DNA of 64,000 nt from Rotaria macrura (lineage: Eukaryota > Rotifera > Eurotatoria > Philodinida > Philodinidae), in assembly GCA_900239685.1 (NCBI GenBank), contig OENT01000423.1, positions 1 through 64,000 on the forward strand, in the 5' to 3' direction. Below, in pieces: positions 1-10,207 of the stretch. The translations under genes were made by a program, and so were the position numbers. Numbering within the stretch: position 1 is the stretch's first letter; every line of letters starts with the position of its first letter. The notes under the pieces are model-generated. The model had not been told where the DNA came from. It did not search any database and saw nothing but the letters and a program-made list of their open reading frames with translations.

Positions 1-695
1 CTACAGTATAGATGTAACCTTCATAGAGAAGCATCGATTTTCCTTTTACAGAAGTAATCTTTTCGATTTGAGACATTTTGTTTGAGAATTATGCGTTTTG
101 ATTGATGAGAGTGAGGAATGAAATGTATTTATTTGACTAGATCCCATAACTAAGAACAGTGGATCAATGTTATCGTTGATACAGATTATGTTAAAATTCA
201 TTAACCGAGTGATAAATCTAGTTATTCTTCGTTCACTTTAGCTCTATCATGATAACATTTGATTAATTTTTTTTATCCGCTTTCCCAATTAGAGAGGTAT
301 ACGCTTTAGAAAAATCAATTATCTATCACTGTTGTATGTATCTCTTACAATATCTCATTTGTTTTATTGTATTTCGATTGGTTACCTTAAAAAAAAGAAT
401 TAATTACGCGAGCGAACAGAGCGAAACATATTATGCGACGAACAGAACGCGACGAAGTGTATTAGTACCGTCCGGGTAGTGATAAATATGAAAAAGAAAA
501 TTCACTTTAACTTTAAATTTAGATTAAAGTTAAAGTGCCACCTCAAGAGCCGACCTCTGATATATTTTATTGCTTAATTTTGAATGCACCCAAATAGATG
601 AACAAAGGAGTAAATGAAAATCAAAGCAAATTCAAAAAATAGTTTTGATGTTTATGTTTGTGTACGGTGAAAATTAAAAAATTACTAAGAAGTAT
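1..695. other. AT-rich stretch without a gene
   Basis: I see no coding region here. A short CG-containing patch at about 408-460 repeats words of the type gcgacgaacagaacgcg, and 500-540 is built of taaagt/actttaa words in both orientations. This may be a remnant of a dispersed repeat. Confidence 0.5.
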
Positions 696-1310
696 TTGAC
701 CAAAAGCGAGCTTCAAAAGTTGATAGATGAAAATAATGAATCAGTAAAACTAGTACCAAAGAAAAAAACTTTGCAATCTAGTAAAATGTGGCAACATTTT
801 CATACAATTTTTGTCAATGATTTTCAGCAACAATTCGTTTCATGCAATACATGTAAAACATTACTAGCATTAACTTCAACAAATGGCACCAATAATATTA
901 AAACACACTTGAGTTGTTGTTGCAAAACGAACATAAAACAAAATGATCTTAATCAAACAACGGTACATAATTTTTATCCAACTGTAGAATGAATACATAT
1001 TCCTAACAGAATCAAATCAGCTATAGCGCAAGCAGCTGCTGAATTTTCGGTATTAGATGGTCGAGCTTTTGAAACAATGAATGGACATGGCTTTTACAAC
1101 CTTGCTCAAGTTTTATTTGATACTGGTCGTTCATTGTCTAAGTCTTCGATGCAAGTACGCGACTTTCTTCCACATCCTACTACAGTAATAAAAATCGAAT
1201 TCTAAAAAAGCTTATTGTCGCTATTTTTTTGTTCTCTTATTATCTTAGATTAGCAGAAATGTGTAGAGAATTTACGAGCAATCGAAACAACAACTAATCC
1301 AAATCTTTTG
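696..1310 (+). pseudogene. hAT-family transposase, 5' fragment (BED finger), broken
   Basis: The reading frame shows a BED-type zinc finger (W-x2-F, then C-x2-C near FVSCNTCK and a GTNNIKTHLSCC tail). After an in-frame TGA at 990-992 the same frame continues with the hAT N-terminal region, including VRDFLPHPTT. A 64-bp GT/AG intron at 1185-1248 restores the motif PTTISRNV, and a second stop (TAG) follows at once in exon 2. hAT transposases bind element ends through the BED finger and cut and paste DNA with an RNase H-like core. That core (DDE residues) and the C-terminal dimer domain are absent. There is no ATG at the head of the frame; the first ATG is internal. The fragment is related in layout to the fuller hAT copy at 60.9-63.7 kb. 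I could not find its termini. Confidence 0.75.
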
Positions 1311-2549
1311 CTTGATTGATACAGATATGTATAGCTAGATATGTTTTTCTATGGTTCTATGCTTGTTGTGCTCTATAGTTTCTTGCGTTCTTTGTTGTAT
1401 GATGATGAAGTTTTTTTCCTTTCTGTTTCTTCTGTTGTTTATGTTTTCATGGACTGTTGTGTGTTGTGTATCAGACTATGATTTTATTTCATGGATTTTG
1501 TTGTCGAATGATTTTGTCTCTGTGATGTTTTTTGTCTTGTATTCGCATCTGTCGTGGTGGATTTGTGCTGCTGTTCTCTTCGTTTGTTGTTTGTGAATGT
1601 ATTGTTCTCTTCTTACTTCACATACTGTTACGGTTTCTTCATTTTATATTGATACTCATCGTTTCTCTGGGTACGAATCTTGATTTTTAGGTTTTATCTC
1701 CGTTTGTGTTTTTTATTACTTGAGATGATGTTGAGTATTTTTTGTGCATGTGTATTTCTAGCATTCGCTTTTTCATTTTGCTGTGATTGTTTTTCTGCGT
1801 TAGTATGGTTTGTTATGCATTCTTCGATGATTATATTAGTGAATAAATTGCTAGTGTGTTAGATTATAGGCTCATTTATCATCGGAGTTTGAAATATGAT
1901 TTTGTTCTATAATCATTATTTGCTGTGGATCTAAGCCGACGTATTGAGTTCGGATTTAGTGGTTGATAAACGGTTGTGAAGTTATAGCCTTTGAAGCAGA
2001 TATTATGACATTGATGTGTAAATAGCCGTAGAAGTGCATTTATTTTAAAGCAATCTTATTTTGGAAAATTAATAAGTCGTACGGTCTCAATTAATGATGT
2101 TTTCAGTGTTGGATATACCATCATATGAAAAGCCCTGGTATATTTTACAATAGAATGCGATTTAAAGCCAATGATCTTTTGCAATATGGTACATGTGCAT
2201 GAGTATTCATTATCGGAATGTTTCAGTTTGTTTACTTCAAATCTGCAATAAGTATCACTTAATATGTATCTTCAGTTCAATGTTTTATTGATAAATATCT
2301 CTGCCATGGTATTTCGTTGTTCACAAATTGAATATATTTTTCATGTTAGATTTATATTGATTGGCATATTATTCGGCATCATTCGTAAAAAATAGATTTT
2401 TATTGAATTTTAAAATATATGCATGATCATAGTATAATGAAAGTGTTCCAAGTTTAATTACAAATATGACAACTGTATTGAATGTGGGTGTATAAAATGA
2501 CAGTTAGCGAAAATTATGACACACTTTAAATTAAAACGAGGATTAAATG
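1311..2549. other. T/G-rich stretch without a recognisable gene
   Basis: From about 1340 to 1870 the + strand is strongly T/G-rich (ttt, tgt and tct words) with few A or C. Open frames here translate to hydrophobic low-complexity peptides, so I treat them as by-products of composition. A short TGTGGGTGT lies at 2483-2491. No gene is visible. Confidence 0.5.
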
Positions 2550-2621
2550 TCTCTTCTAGTCTAATTGGGTAAGACATGCTTGAATAGCAGAAGATGTATG
2601 GTTCAAATCCCTTGAAGGGAT
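2550..2621 (+). tRNA. tRNA-like sequence (degenerate tRNA or tRNA-derived repeat)
   Basis: A cloverleaf can be drawn in part. The 7-bp acceptor stem 2550-2556 pairs with 2614-2620 (one G-T pair). The D stem gtct/agac (2559-2562 with 2572-2575) is perfect around a TTGGG-type loop. The T loop TTCAAAT (2602-2608) sits in a good B-box match (ggttcaaatcc). The anticodon arm and T stem are poorly paired and the variable loop is short. It is therefore more likely a tRNA pseudogene or the head of a tRNA-derived SINE than a working tRNA. No CCA is encoded. Confidence 0.35.
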
Positions 2622-2831
2622 TAAATGTTTATCCTTTCTGTTATATATATGATTATATACTGATAGGATTTTTTCTTCAACACTTCGTGCGCTATGGAAT
2701 CGTAATTATAATTACTGATGTATTGAGAGGATTAATTATGTTTGTGTGTCTGTGTGTTGCGAGTAATGTTAGCAAAGTTGAACACAATTTTTTTCGTACA
2801 TTATTGAGCTATATCGCAATATTTTTCAGTC

Positions 2832-3782
2832 ATGAACAATCAAAGCTCATCGTCAATGAATTTTTTTATGCTGGCTGATAGTCACGCAAAATTTATTCAA
2901 CCGATTTTCAATGGCATCGTTTAATTTAATTAGAAGATCGATTCCTGATTTGAAATGGTTTGATAATTACGATGACAAACTTTCTGTTTATGCTTTATTA
3001 TCCCAAGCAAATGCTGTTTTGCTCTTCGTTGGTACTAATTCTGTAAGAATTTTATCCGCAAGACAAACCATCTCCCAAGTGGAAGAGCTCGTTTTATCTG
3101 TTCAACAAAAATATCCTCATCTTAGTCTATCTGGTACAATTTCCATGCCCTTAACGTTCCCATGTTTGAAAACAACCTGTCGATATTCCACTGAAGAATC
3201 CTTAATATCCAACATCAATCTTTACAATCAAGAATTCGCACACTATCATCCCGGATGAATCTCAATCTCCTAGATTTCCAAATTACCCCCAATCATCTGG
3301 CTAGTGATAATATGCATATACATTTTTGTTTTCGTGATCGTATTAATCAATTCAGTACTCAATCATTTTGATCAAGTAATTAAAATTATATCGCCATCAT
3401 CATCATTAACAACAGCAGCAACAACAAACTCTGATCCAATTGAACCATTACCGTCGACATCATTGGATCAAGAGAAATCTACCAAGAAGTCAAAAAGTCG
3501 TGCCGTACAAGATCGAAACAACAAAAAAAGATTTGAACACTTGAAGTTGAAAAGACAGCAACCTACAATAAAAAGAAAAATACGTATCAATGGACTGCGG
3601 CTCCTATCAAAGAATATCTTGATTCACTTCTAGTCAAATATTCTCGCATTCCACCTGTTTACAACAAGATTCTTCGAATAGTGTTTAATAATCAACAAGA
3701 TCAAGATCTGGCTGAACCACAGCTTGGAATCGATATATTTGACGAAAAGCATTTTCAAGATTTTGATAATAAGAGTCTTTAA
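2832..3782 (+). pseudogene. GDSL/SGNH-type esterase-like gene, frameshifted
   Basis: The frame opens with an ATG two nt after a splice-acceptor-like tract (atttttcag). Soon after comes MLADSHAKF, the block I serine region of SGNH hydrolases (GDSL to ADSH). The second block is FVGTNSVR (G-x-N, oxyanion hole) at about 3025-3050, and the third is SDNMH at about 3303-3317, matching the DxxH catalytic Asp/His. A Ser/Thr linker and a strongly basic tail (KKSKSRAVQDRNNKKRF) follow, ending at a TAA at 3780-3782. The conserved blocks are spread over two frames, alternating 0, 1, 0, 1, 0 with switches near 2900, 3250, 3365 and 3590, so it cannot make an intact protein as read. GDSL esterases are known cargo of bdelloid Terminon retroelements, and a Penelope-like RT on the same strand lies 0.7 kb downstream. 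The assignment rests on motif order and spacing. Confidence 0.6.
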
Positions 3783-3906
3783 GACTTTGTTGATCTTTTT
3801 TTTTTCTGTTTGTATGAAATTGATTCTTTTTCTCTGTTCATCTACAAGATAATATATCTAGTCGTTTCTTTTGTAAAGCTGTTTCTTTTTCTTGTTTTTT
3901 GTGATC

Positions 3907-3912
3907 AATAAA
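3907..3912 (+). promoter_or_regulatory. Polyadenylation signal AATAAA of the SGNH pseudogene
   Basis: AATAAA lies about 125 nt after the final stop of the SGNH frame. No other gene on this strand would use it. Confidence 0.5.
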
Positions 3913-4481
3913 GTGGTCTCCAACACTATTCAAAAGGTTTATATTTGATTAATTGAAAAAGAAGCGAATATAATAGAATTAAGCATTCTGAATTGCTTTA
4001 GTTAATTGAGCGCATAAACAATAAGAAATCTTACTTTATGTGTGAGATATGGCTTCAAAGAGAACTGTACAGTAAATTTAACCTGTAGTCAAGATTGTTG
4101 AAAGTGATCGATCATACTGGAATGTGTTGAAAATAAATTTTAAATATGATTTCTTTGATTTTACTATTCTAGATTTTCGAATAAGATTCATTAGCGTGTG
4201 GTTTAGCATTCAATAACTAATCTATTGATATTTATTTGACTTTTATTATTTTATTAACAACAATATTATCATCAATTAATTATCCAAAGGAAAACGGTTT
4301 ACAAGATTATATTGGTGAGTCATGTTAAATTTCTTTTCGTTGTAATTAATATTATCGTTGTTAGTGTTTTGATCGTTACATTATTATCACAAAAGATAAT
4401 GCTATCTTTTCATTGAATATTCTCTTTCTATGGTACATATCTTTCGACCTTTTGTCATAGACATTAGGAAGGAATTTCAGA
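3913..4481. other. Spacer between SGNH pseudogene and Penelope-like element
   Basis: This is AT-rich sequence with no coding evidence. A pyrimidine-poor acceptor-like ttcag stands at 4476-4480, just before the RT reading frame. The 5' boundary of the Penelope-like element must lie here, but I cannot place it. Confidence 0.4.
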
Positions 4482-6701
4482 TTGTACTATAGGAAACATA
4501 CTCATCTTAAAGTAGTATTTACATTTACCTTTCTCGTTATCCTTTTTTACGTAATAATGAATATCAATAAAGTTGAAACCTACCCTCGTGGTAATTACGA
4601 TCGACGTATATTACTCGATTACCGTACCACGAAAAACTTTTATCTCCGTGTTGAACTAGTTCGGTTAGACATACGTTTTCTCAAGCCCTGTCGTACCAAT
4701 GATGTGATACCAACAGTTCTTTGGTTCAAAACTGCTAACCGCAATCTAGCTTCTTCACCGGTTTATAAAATCAGCCAACATAGTTTATTTAATGTCGAAA
4801 TCAACTACAAATATCAGCATCTTAATAAAGTCAAGAAAATGTACCGATCGGCAATTAACTTACTACAACAATGCTGCTCGGGAGATTTATTCGAGAGATT
4901 AAAAAACATAATTAATACCGTTTGTTGTCCTCTCATTAGAACAAAAGAACAGGAAATTGAAAGAAAATTGCAAGATCACCTACTGAAGCATGAATAACAT
5001 CAAAACGTTGATTGGAACGTTGTCCGAAATCTCTCATCACGTATACTATCGAATGACGAAATCGACTGTCTTGCTCATGGTCTCGAGTACGGCTTAGTCC
5101 CAAGACGTTTTGATGAAATGAACACTGTTGGAAATATTGAACAATTTTTCCATTGCGTCACAGATATATTTCAGCATCATAAAAGGCTTATAGCGGATTT
5201 GAAAGATAAGGATGCAGTAATCACAAATGATATTTGTGTATTGAATACTAAAGGGATGACATTAGCAAGTAATCTCCGTGGTTTAACAGACACTTTCCGA
5301 TTCAAGGCTAACCATTATCAAAGACAACAAGAACTGGCTCGAACAACGCAAAAAACAATACCATCACTTGTTACAACAGCTGAAAAAAGACAAGTCAATT
5401 ACTATTACTCGTCCAGACATAGGTCGAGGGGTGGTATTAATGAATCGTGATGATTATATGTCCAAAATGTATGTAATGCTTGATGACTCCAGCAAGTTTA
5501 AATGCCTTTTTACTGATCCTACGATCACTAGAAAGAACAGTATGACTATTTTGTTTAGAAGATTAATGAAACAGGGTCATATTTCGGAAAACTTCTACAA
5601 TATGGCTCGCCCTATCGGATCGAATCCCGAAAGACTTTATGGATTGCCTAAGATTCATATAGACGATGTTCCCCTAAGGCCGGTTCTTTCAGCCATTGGA
5701 ACATACAATTACGGTCTCGCTAAGGCTCTCAAAAAAAATACTGTCAAACATGGTACAGAATAAGTTGATCATCAAGGATTCATTTACATTCGTCAAAGAC
5801 TTGCAATCATTACAGCATTCAAAATTAATAAAAGACGAAAATGCAGAATACAAGATGGTCTCATTTGATAGTGCAAGTCTTTATACCAACATACCTCTTG
5901 ATGAGACCATTCAAATTATATTCTGAATCATTTATACGATAATGAAAAGCCTGCATCATCGATTAACCGAGAAGACATGAAGAGATTATTGGGATTTGCA
6001 ACGAAAAACTCTCATTTCCTTTTCAATGGCAAAGTTTATGATCAGATTGATGGGTGTGTATGGGGTCACCTTTGGCACCTTTTCTTGCTGAAATCTTTCT
6101 TCAACATTTTGAAAAGAAACATCTACCATCATTACTTGGCATTGTTTATTGGGAACGTTATGTCGATGATACTTTTGTATTACTTGATGTAAACGTTTCG
6201 CCACATTATATCTGTCAACAGCTATCAAAATGCCACCCTGTTATCAAATTTGCTTGCGGAAAGGATAATGTAGAAGATCAAGTTACTAATTCGCTTTCGT
6301 TTCTTGATCTACTTGTCACAAGAGAACCTGGCATGCAGTTTCAAACACGGATCTACCGAAAGGAGACTTTCTCTGGTCTTATCTCAAAATGGGACAGTTT
6401 CGTTCCTAAATCATACAAATATAATGCGATTTCGTCAAAGATCTATAGAGCAACTTGGATATGTTCGACATATCAAGCTCTCCATGATGAATTTGACTTT
6501 ATACGGAACTTATCATTGAAAAACGGCTATCCCATCGCCTTCGTTGAATCAATTATTCGAAGGCAACTTAACTTGATATATGAGCCTCGTCCAGTTACTA
6601 CAGCAACAGCTGAGAAAGAAACTATCGTGTTACGAGTGCCATATTATGGTACACCTAGTCAAATTTATGGTAAGCGTGTACAAGCGGCAGCAGAAAAATA
6701 A
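4482..6701 (+). pseudogene. Penelope-like reverse transcriptase (RT part)
   Basis: The N-terminal part (to 4994) has a coiled helical region typical of these RTs and is cut by TAA at 4995-4997. The frame then continues through LSSRILSNDEIDCLAHGL and GLVPRRFDE. RT landmarks follow: ITRPDIGRGVVLMN (about 5400), RLYGLPKIH (about 5635) and motif A SFDSASLYTNIP (about 5863). Motif B is VCMGSPLAPF (about 6051) and motif C is YVDD (6159-6170). Then come LSFLDLLVTRE, YRKETFSGLISKWDS and the thumb. Frame changes are visible near 5350, 5735 (an A8 run at 5732-5739), 5922 and 6053. Another TAA at 6699-6701 separates RT from nuclease. The motif A aspartate and the YVDD pair are intact, so decay is by breaks and not by loss of catalytic residues. 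Confidence 0.88.
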
Positions 6702-6707
6702 TATCCA

Positions 6708-7491
6708 TTGAAAAAGGTACGAGTCGTCTATGATGTAACAGCTCGAATAGGACAAAACTTCACAAAGAAAGATAAAATATCTACACCGTTTAAATCGAGC
6801 GTCGTTTACGAGACAGCTTGTCCTGAATGCAATGGAAAATACATTGGAAAATTTTGCCGCCATTTGAAAACACGCTTACACGAGCGTATGTATGACCAGA
6901 AAAGTTTTTGCCGCACTCAACTCAGTCAAGCCAAATCAGAGCTACTAGGTATGAAAACCAGTGATCCAACCCTTAATCCTATACATCGATTCTACAAACT
7001 AGGTCAAACACAACGATGATGCAACCAACACCACCGAAAGTGAAGAGCAACGCAAAAAAACCGACAAATCGAGTACACTAACCAAAGTGATTAAACCGAA
7101 AAATGTGCATAACCAAGTGCATATGACTTGCTCAAGAAAACGAACCCTTGTAGCAATTCAGAAAATAGTTGACATAGATGATCTTGGCCAGTTATTGTCC
7201 ATGACAAACCAAGTTGAACGGCACAGGATGATGCCGAAAGCAAAGTTCGCTATTTCAAAGCATTATCTGTCATCCGGACATATAATACATGAAGATAATT
7301 TTCGCGTGCGGTTCACCGATACACATCGCTATAGGCATTTGATAACAGAGTCACTCCTTATATCACAGCGAAAACCGCTATTGAACGGAACCAATAGATT
7401 GTTTTCGATCTACATCTATCCCGAAGGTATACCAATGACAAAAAACATAGAAAAAAGTCGACTGAATCGGATCAACCAAATTCAAAAATAA
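6708..7491 (+). pseudogene. GIY-YIG endonuclease domain of the Penelope-like element
   Basis: This continues in the RT frame after one stop codon. VVYETACPECNGKYIG (about 6804) supplies the GIY-YIG core with the embedded C-x2-C of the Penelope class, and KTRLHERM supplies the conserved Arg. A frame change near 7017 leads to ISKHYLSSGHIIHED and ITESLLI with the metal-binding Glu. PLLNGTNR carries the final Asn. This order of motifs is specific to Penelope-like nucleases. A 68-codon polar frame at 7525-7731 follows in the same frame; I take it as 3' flank. Confidence 0.82.
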
Positions 7492-8443
7492 GTACACCAA
7501 CTGAATTCATAACAAAAACACAACATGATGCATAATCAATCATATTTAGATACTGACGATATGTTTGACGTGCTACCTATGGTGAAGACAAACGAACAAA
7601 CGACGAAAATCAATCACCAAGTAAGCAATAATACAGTGCTTACAACAAAACTAATCATAACAACAACTAGGAGACCCAAAACAATGACATCGAAAACAAA
7701 CTTCCAAGAAAATCAAAAACACCTCCGGTAAACAGTGATCGAATAAAAGATCGAAAATTCCCGTAAAGAATGAAATTTTCAACCACACATCTACAACTAT
7801 TTCACTTATATCAACTATTGAATTAAATCTCATGTAGTTTTATCTTTTGATTTACTTTTGAAATTCTAATTTCTACTGAGACATGAATATGTTTCATTTA
7901 TGGAAAAACAGACATCTTTCTAAAACAATGAGTTATCCTAATATTTAATAACTAAAGATATAATATCTTAGATGAACATAGATTTCTTGAATGACTTCTC
8001 GTATCGAATTTCGAAAAAATATGTTTAAATATATTCTGCAAAATATTTAAAACAGTATGCATACCTTTCAAAAATATTTTTAAAAACTAATTCATAGGTT
8101 TCTTTCAAATGCATCTAGACAAACAGTATTTCTTCTTTTAGATACTTGTAGATATTGTGATACAGATTTTTCAAAAATTTCTTGATTGGTTTTTTCAAAA
8201 TATGTCTAAAGGATATATTCTTCGAAGTGCATGTTTAGATAATAAAAAACAACTATGAGAAACTTTGTATTAATCATCTAAAGAAAGTTAATCATACTTT
8301 TTAGATGAATATTAGTGTTATTTATATCTCATGATAGCTAGAAAGCAGCTAATGCTGGTTTAAGTCTCAATTTTATGATATATCGCAAGAAATGATCAAA
8401 ATTAATTTTTCTATGCGTCTGATTTTTATTCCATTCAAATAAC
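7492..8443. other. 3' flank of the retroelement, no gene
   Basis: A-rich then AT-rich sequence. The first 240 bases keep an open but low-complexity Thr/Asn/Lys-rich frame that may be 3' coding tail or UTR of the retroelement. Beyond 7740 I see nothing. Confidence 0.4.
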
Positions 8444-8781
8444 CAAGCGGATAAGCATTTGGAATTATTGGTTTAAATGCTCGGTGGGAAACGCCGATTG
8501 TGAGTCATTAACGTTCAATAACAAAACGCAAGAAAGGCGTTTTTAGGCAGAGTTTTCACTTTCAGAGCGTGAAAATGGATAAAAGCTCTAATTCTGATGG
8601 TTTAAACGCATTGGGTTTTAAGTTGTCAAATCATTGAGCGTTTTTATCTGTTTTCACGCTCCGAAAGTTAAAATTCTGCTTAAAAAACGTTTTTTTGCGT
8701 TTTATGAAGAACGTTAGTGACTCACGATCGGTCTTTCCTATCCAGGGTTTTAACGCGCTTTTCTAAATGTTTGTTTGCTTG
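8444..8781. repeat. Foldback (long inverted repeat) element
   Basis: Two arms of about 105-140 bp face each other around a loop of roughly 50 bp. The left arm carries gtgagtcattaacgtt, cttagged words such as ttttcactttc, and gagcgtgaaaa; the right arm holds the reverse complement of the same words in the same order. Arm pairing extends outward to caagc/gcttg. I could not find a clear target duplication. This is a non-autonomous DNA element, with strong hairpin potential. Confidence 0.75.
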
Positions 8782-8969
8782 AGTAGTGTTTTCAATTTAA
8801 TTTACAATCATAAGAGTAGTCGTATTGACAACATATGAAAGTCTCATTCGTTACATCTTGGGATCGAATTTTCGGTAATGCAGTAAGTTAGAAAAATTTC
8901 CCCGTATGATATGAATTGAAATAGAAGTAAGCCATTCTTCGCAGATAATAAACAATGTAATCCCAGTTA

Positions 8970-9460
8970 AATATTTTTTGCCTCGAAACGCATCTGAAAC
9001 GCGTTCCATTTGCATGCGAAACGCGCAAAAGCGAACTCGTCTAAGCGTGTCCCCAGTGAAACAAACGAAGCGTTTTGACGCGGCTGAAGGTAAAATCTCG
9101 TTCAGACGTGGTTGTTCGAAAAATTGGAGATAAACGTGTTTTGAAATAGAAACGCGTCTGAACACTTCGAATGTTTCACAGGGGACGCGTTTTCAAATTA
9201 AACTGCATCTAGACGCGTTTCATACAATTTATTAAAAATTATTAAAAAAATTATTTCAGTTCATTTCAGGGTCGATCTGAGTCATCATCGATATCCTCTA
9301 TCACGTGATCTTCGCCCTACTGTAGGTCAACGAACTGTTAGTATGTTGACATGTCGATGAATTAGAACATGTGAACCAATGATTAAGAGACATTTATACG
9401 TTCCGTGCAGTCATATATGACCACGATCGTAGTCGAGTAGCATACAAAGTCTTTGCGGAT
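8970..9460. repeat. GACGCG-word dispersed repeat, copy A
   Basis: This is a CG-rich island in AT-rich DNA. It has many acgcg/cgcgt words, partly in inverted order: gtccccagtgaaac at about 9048 against gtttcacaggggac at about 9171. The right part (9209-9410) matches 16428-16630 (ggtttgatctgagtca-type core, then attagaaca and gattaga words). Copies B and C lie at 16.2 and 17.1 kb. Confidence 0.65.
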
Positions 9461-10205
9461 TATGAATTAACATAAAATTTACAAAGATATAAATGATATA
9501 AATGAAGAAAAAATATAATTTTTACGAAATTATTAATTATCAATATGCATAATCGATACAAAAAATATTTTCACCAAATTGACTGTTATTCATTATTTTC
9601 TTTTAATTTCAACAATTTCATTTCACAACCTTTTCCATTTAAGAGAGGATGCGTAATAATGTTTTTTTTACATGAAATCACCTGCGGCACTATCATATTT
9701 CGATGTTTAATATCAGCTGACTTCATTTCATTACATATATTCTCTTTGTTTTTTTTAATATAACTGTCGATGTAACTGAAATGAGAACTTTCAATAATGA
9801 CTGATATGAAATGAAAAAAGATCTAGATTTATTCATGCAACTACTTAATAGTGATCATTTGAAGTCGTCTAAATAATACATAGAAAGATAAAGAACTTTG
9901 ATAGCAAAGTTGAGTTAAAAAAAATCAAATATTTGTTTTCCAAAAATCTAATCGTCATATTAGTAACGTTAACTAAGTTTCATTTATATGATTCGATCTT
10001 CCATCTTGGAAAACACAAAAACTGAGTATGTAGAATAATAATAATGTAATGTATAAAAGCTACAAATGCCAAATAATATACAAATAGAATAGAACAGTAA
10101 CTTGATAAATTTTCTTATCTCATTACTATCAAACTTGACCAAATCTACTTCTGATTTTCTGACAAAGTTGTCTCACGAACACACACTAGCAGTGTACGAT
10201 ATCAA
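9461..10205. other. AT-rich stretch without a gene
   Basis: No coding or repeat structure stands out between the GACGCG repeat and the TA-flanked element. Confidence 0.45.
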
Positions 10206-10207
10206 TA

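Larger units (their letters stand above)
4482..7491 (+). mobile_element. Penelope-like retroelement with C-terminal GIY-YIG nuclease, decayed
   Basis: This element has the order of canonical Penelope-like elements: N-terminal region, reverse transcriptase, a linker with a C-x2-C motif, then GIY-YIG endonuclease. Penelope-like elements copy RNA by target-primed reverse transcription at nicks made by the nuclease. The RT is of the telomerase-related class. Athena elements at bdelloid telomeres lack this nuclease, so this copy belongs to an endonuclease-bearing clade. Several in-frame stops and frameshifts show it is dead. Neither terminal repeats nor a hammerhead core (CTGATGA...GAAA) could be found by eye beside it. 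Confidence 0.85.

Noticed and set aside
1351..1862. Two hydrophobic frames that could be membrane proteins
   Set aside because: They translate T/G-rich sequence into F, L, V, C and S runs, with no conserved motif or plausible splice context.
4315..4480. GT/AG intron before the Penelope-like RT
   Set aside because: A gtgagt donor and ttcag acceptor exist, but joining them creates a stop codon (tg|a) in the RT frame, so I do not support it.
4000..8100. Hammerhead ribozyme of the Penelope-like element
   Set aside because: I looked for a CTGATGA core followed by GAAA near the element and found none; matches to CTGATGA elsewhere in the window lack the second half.
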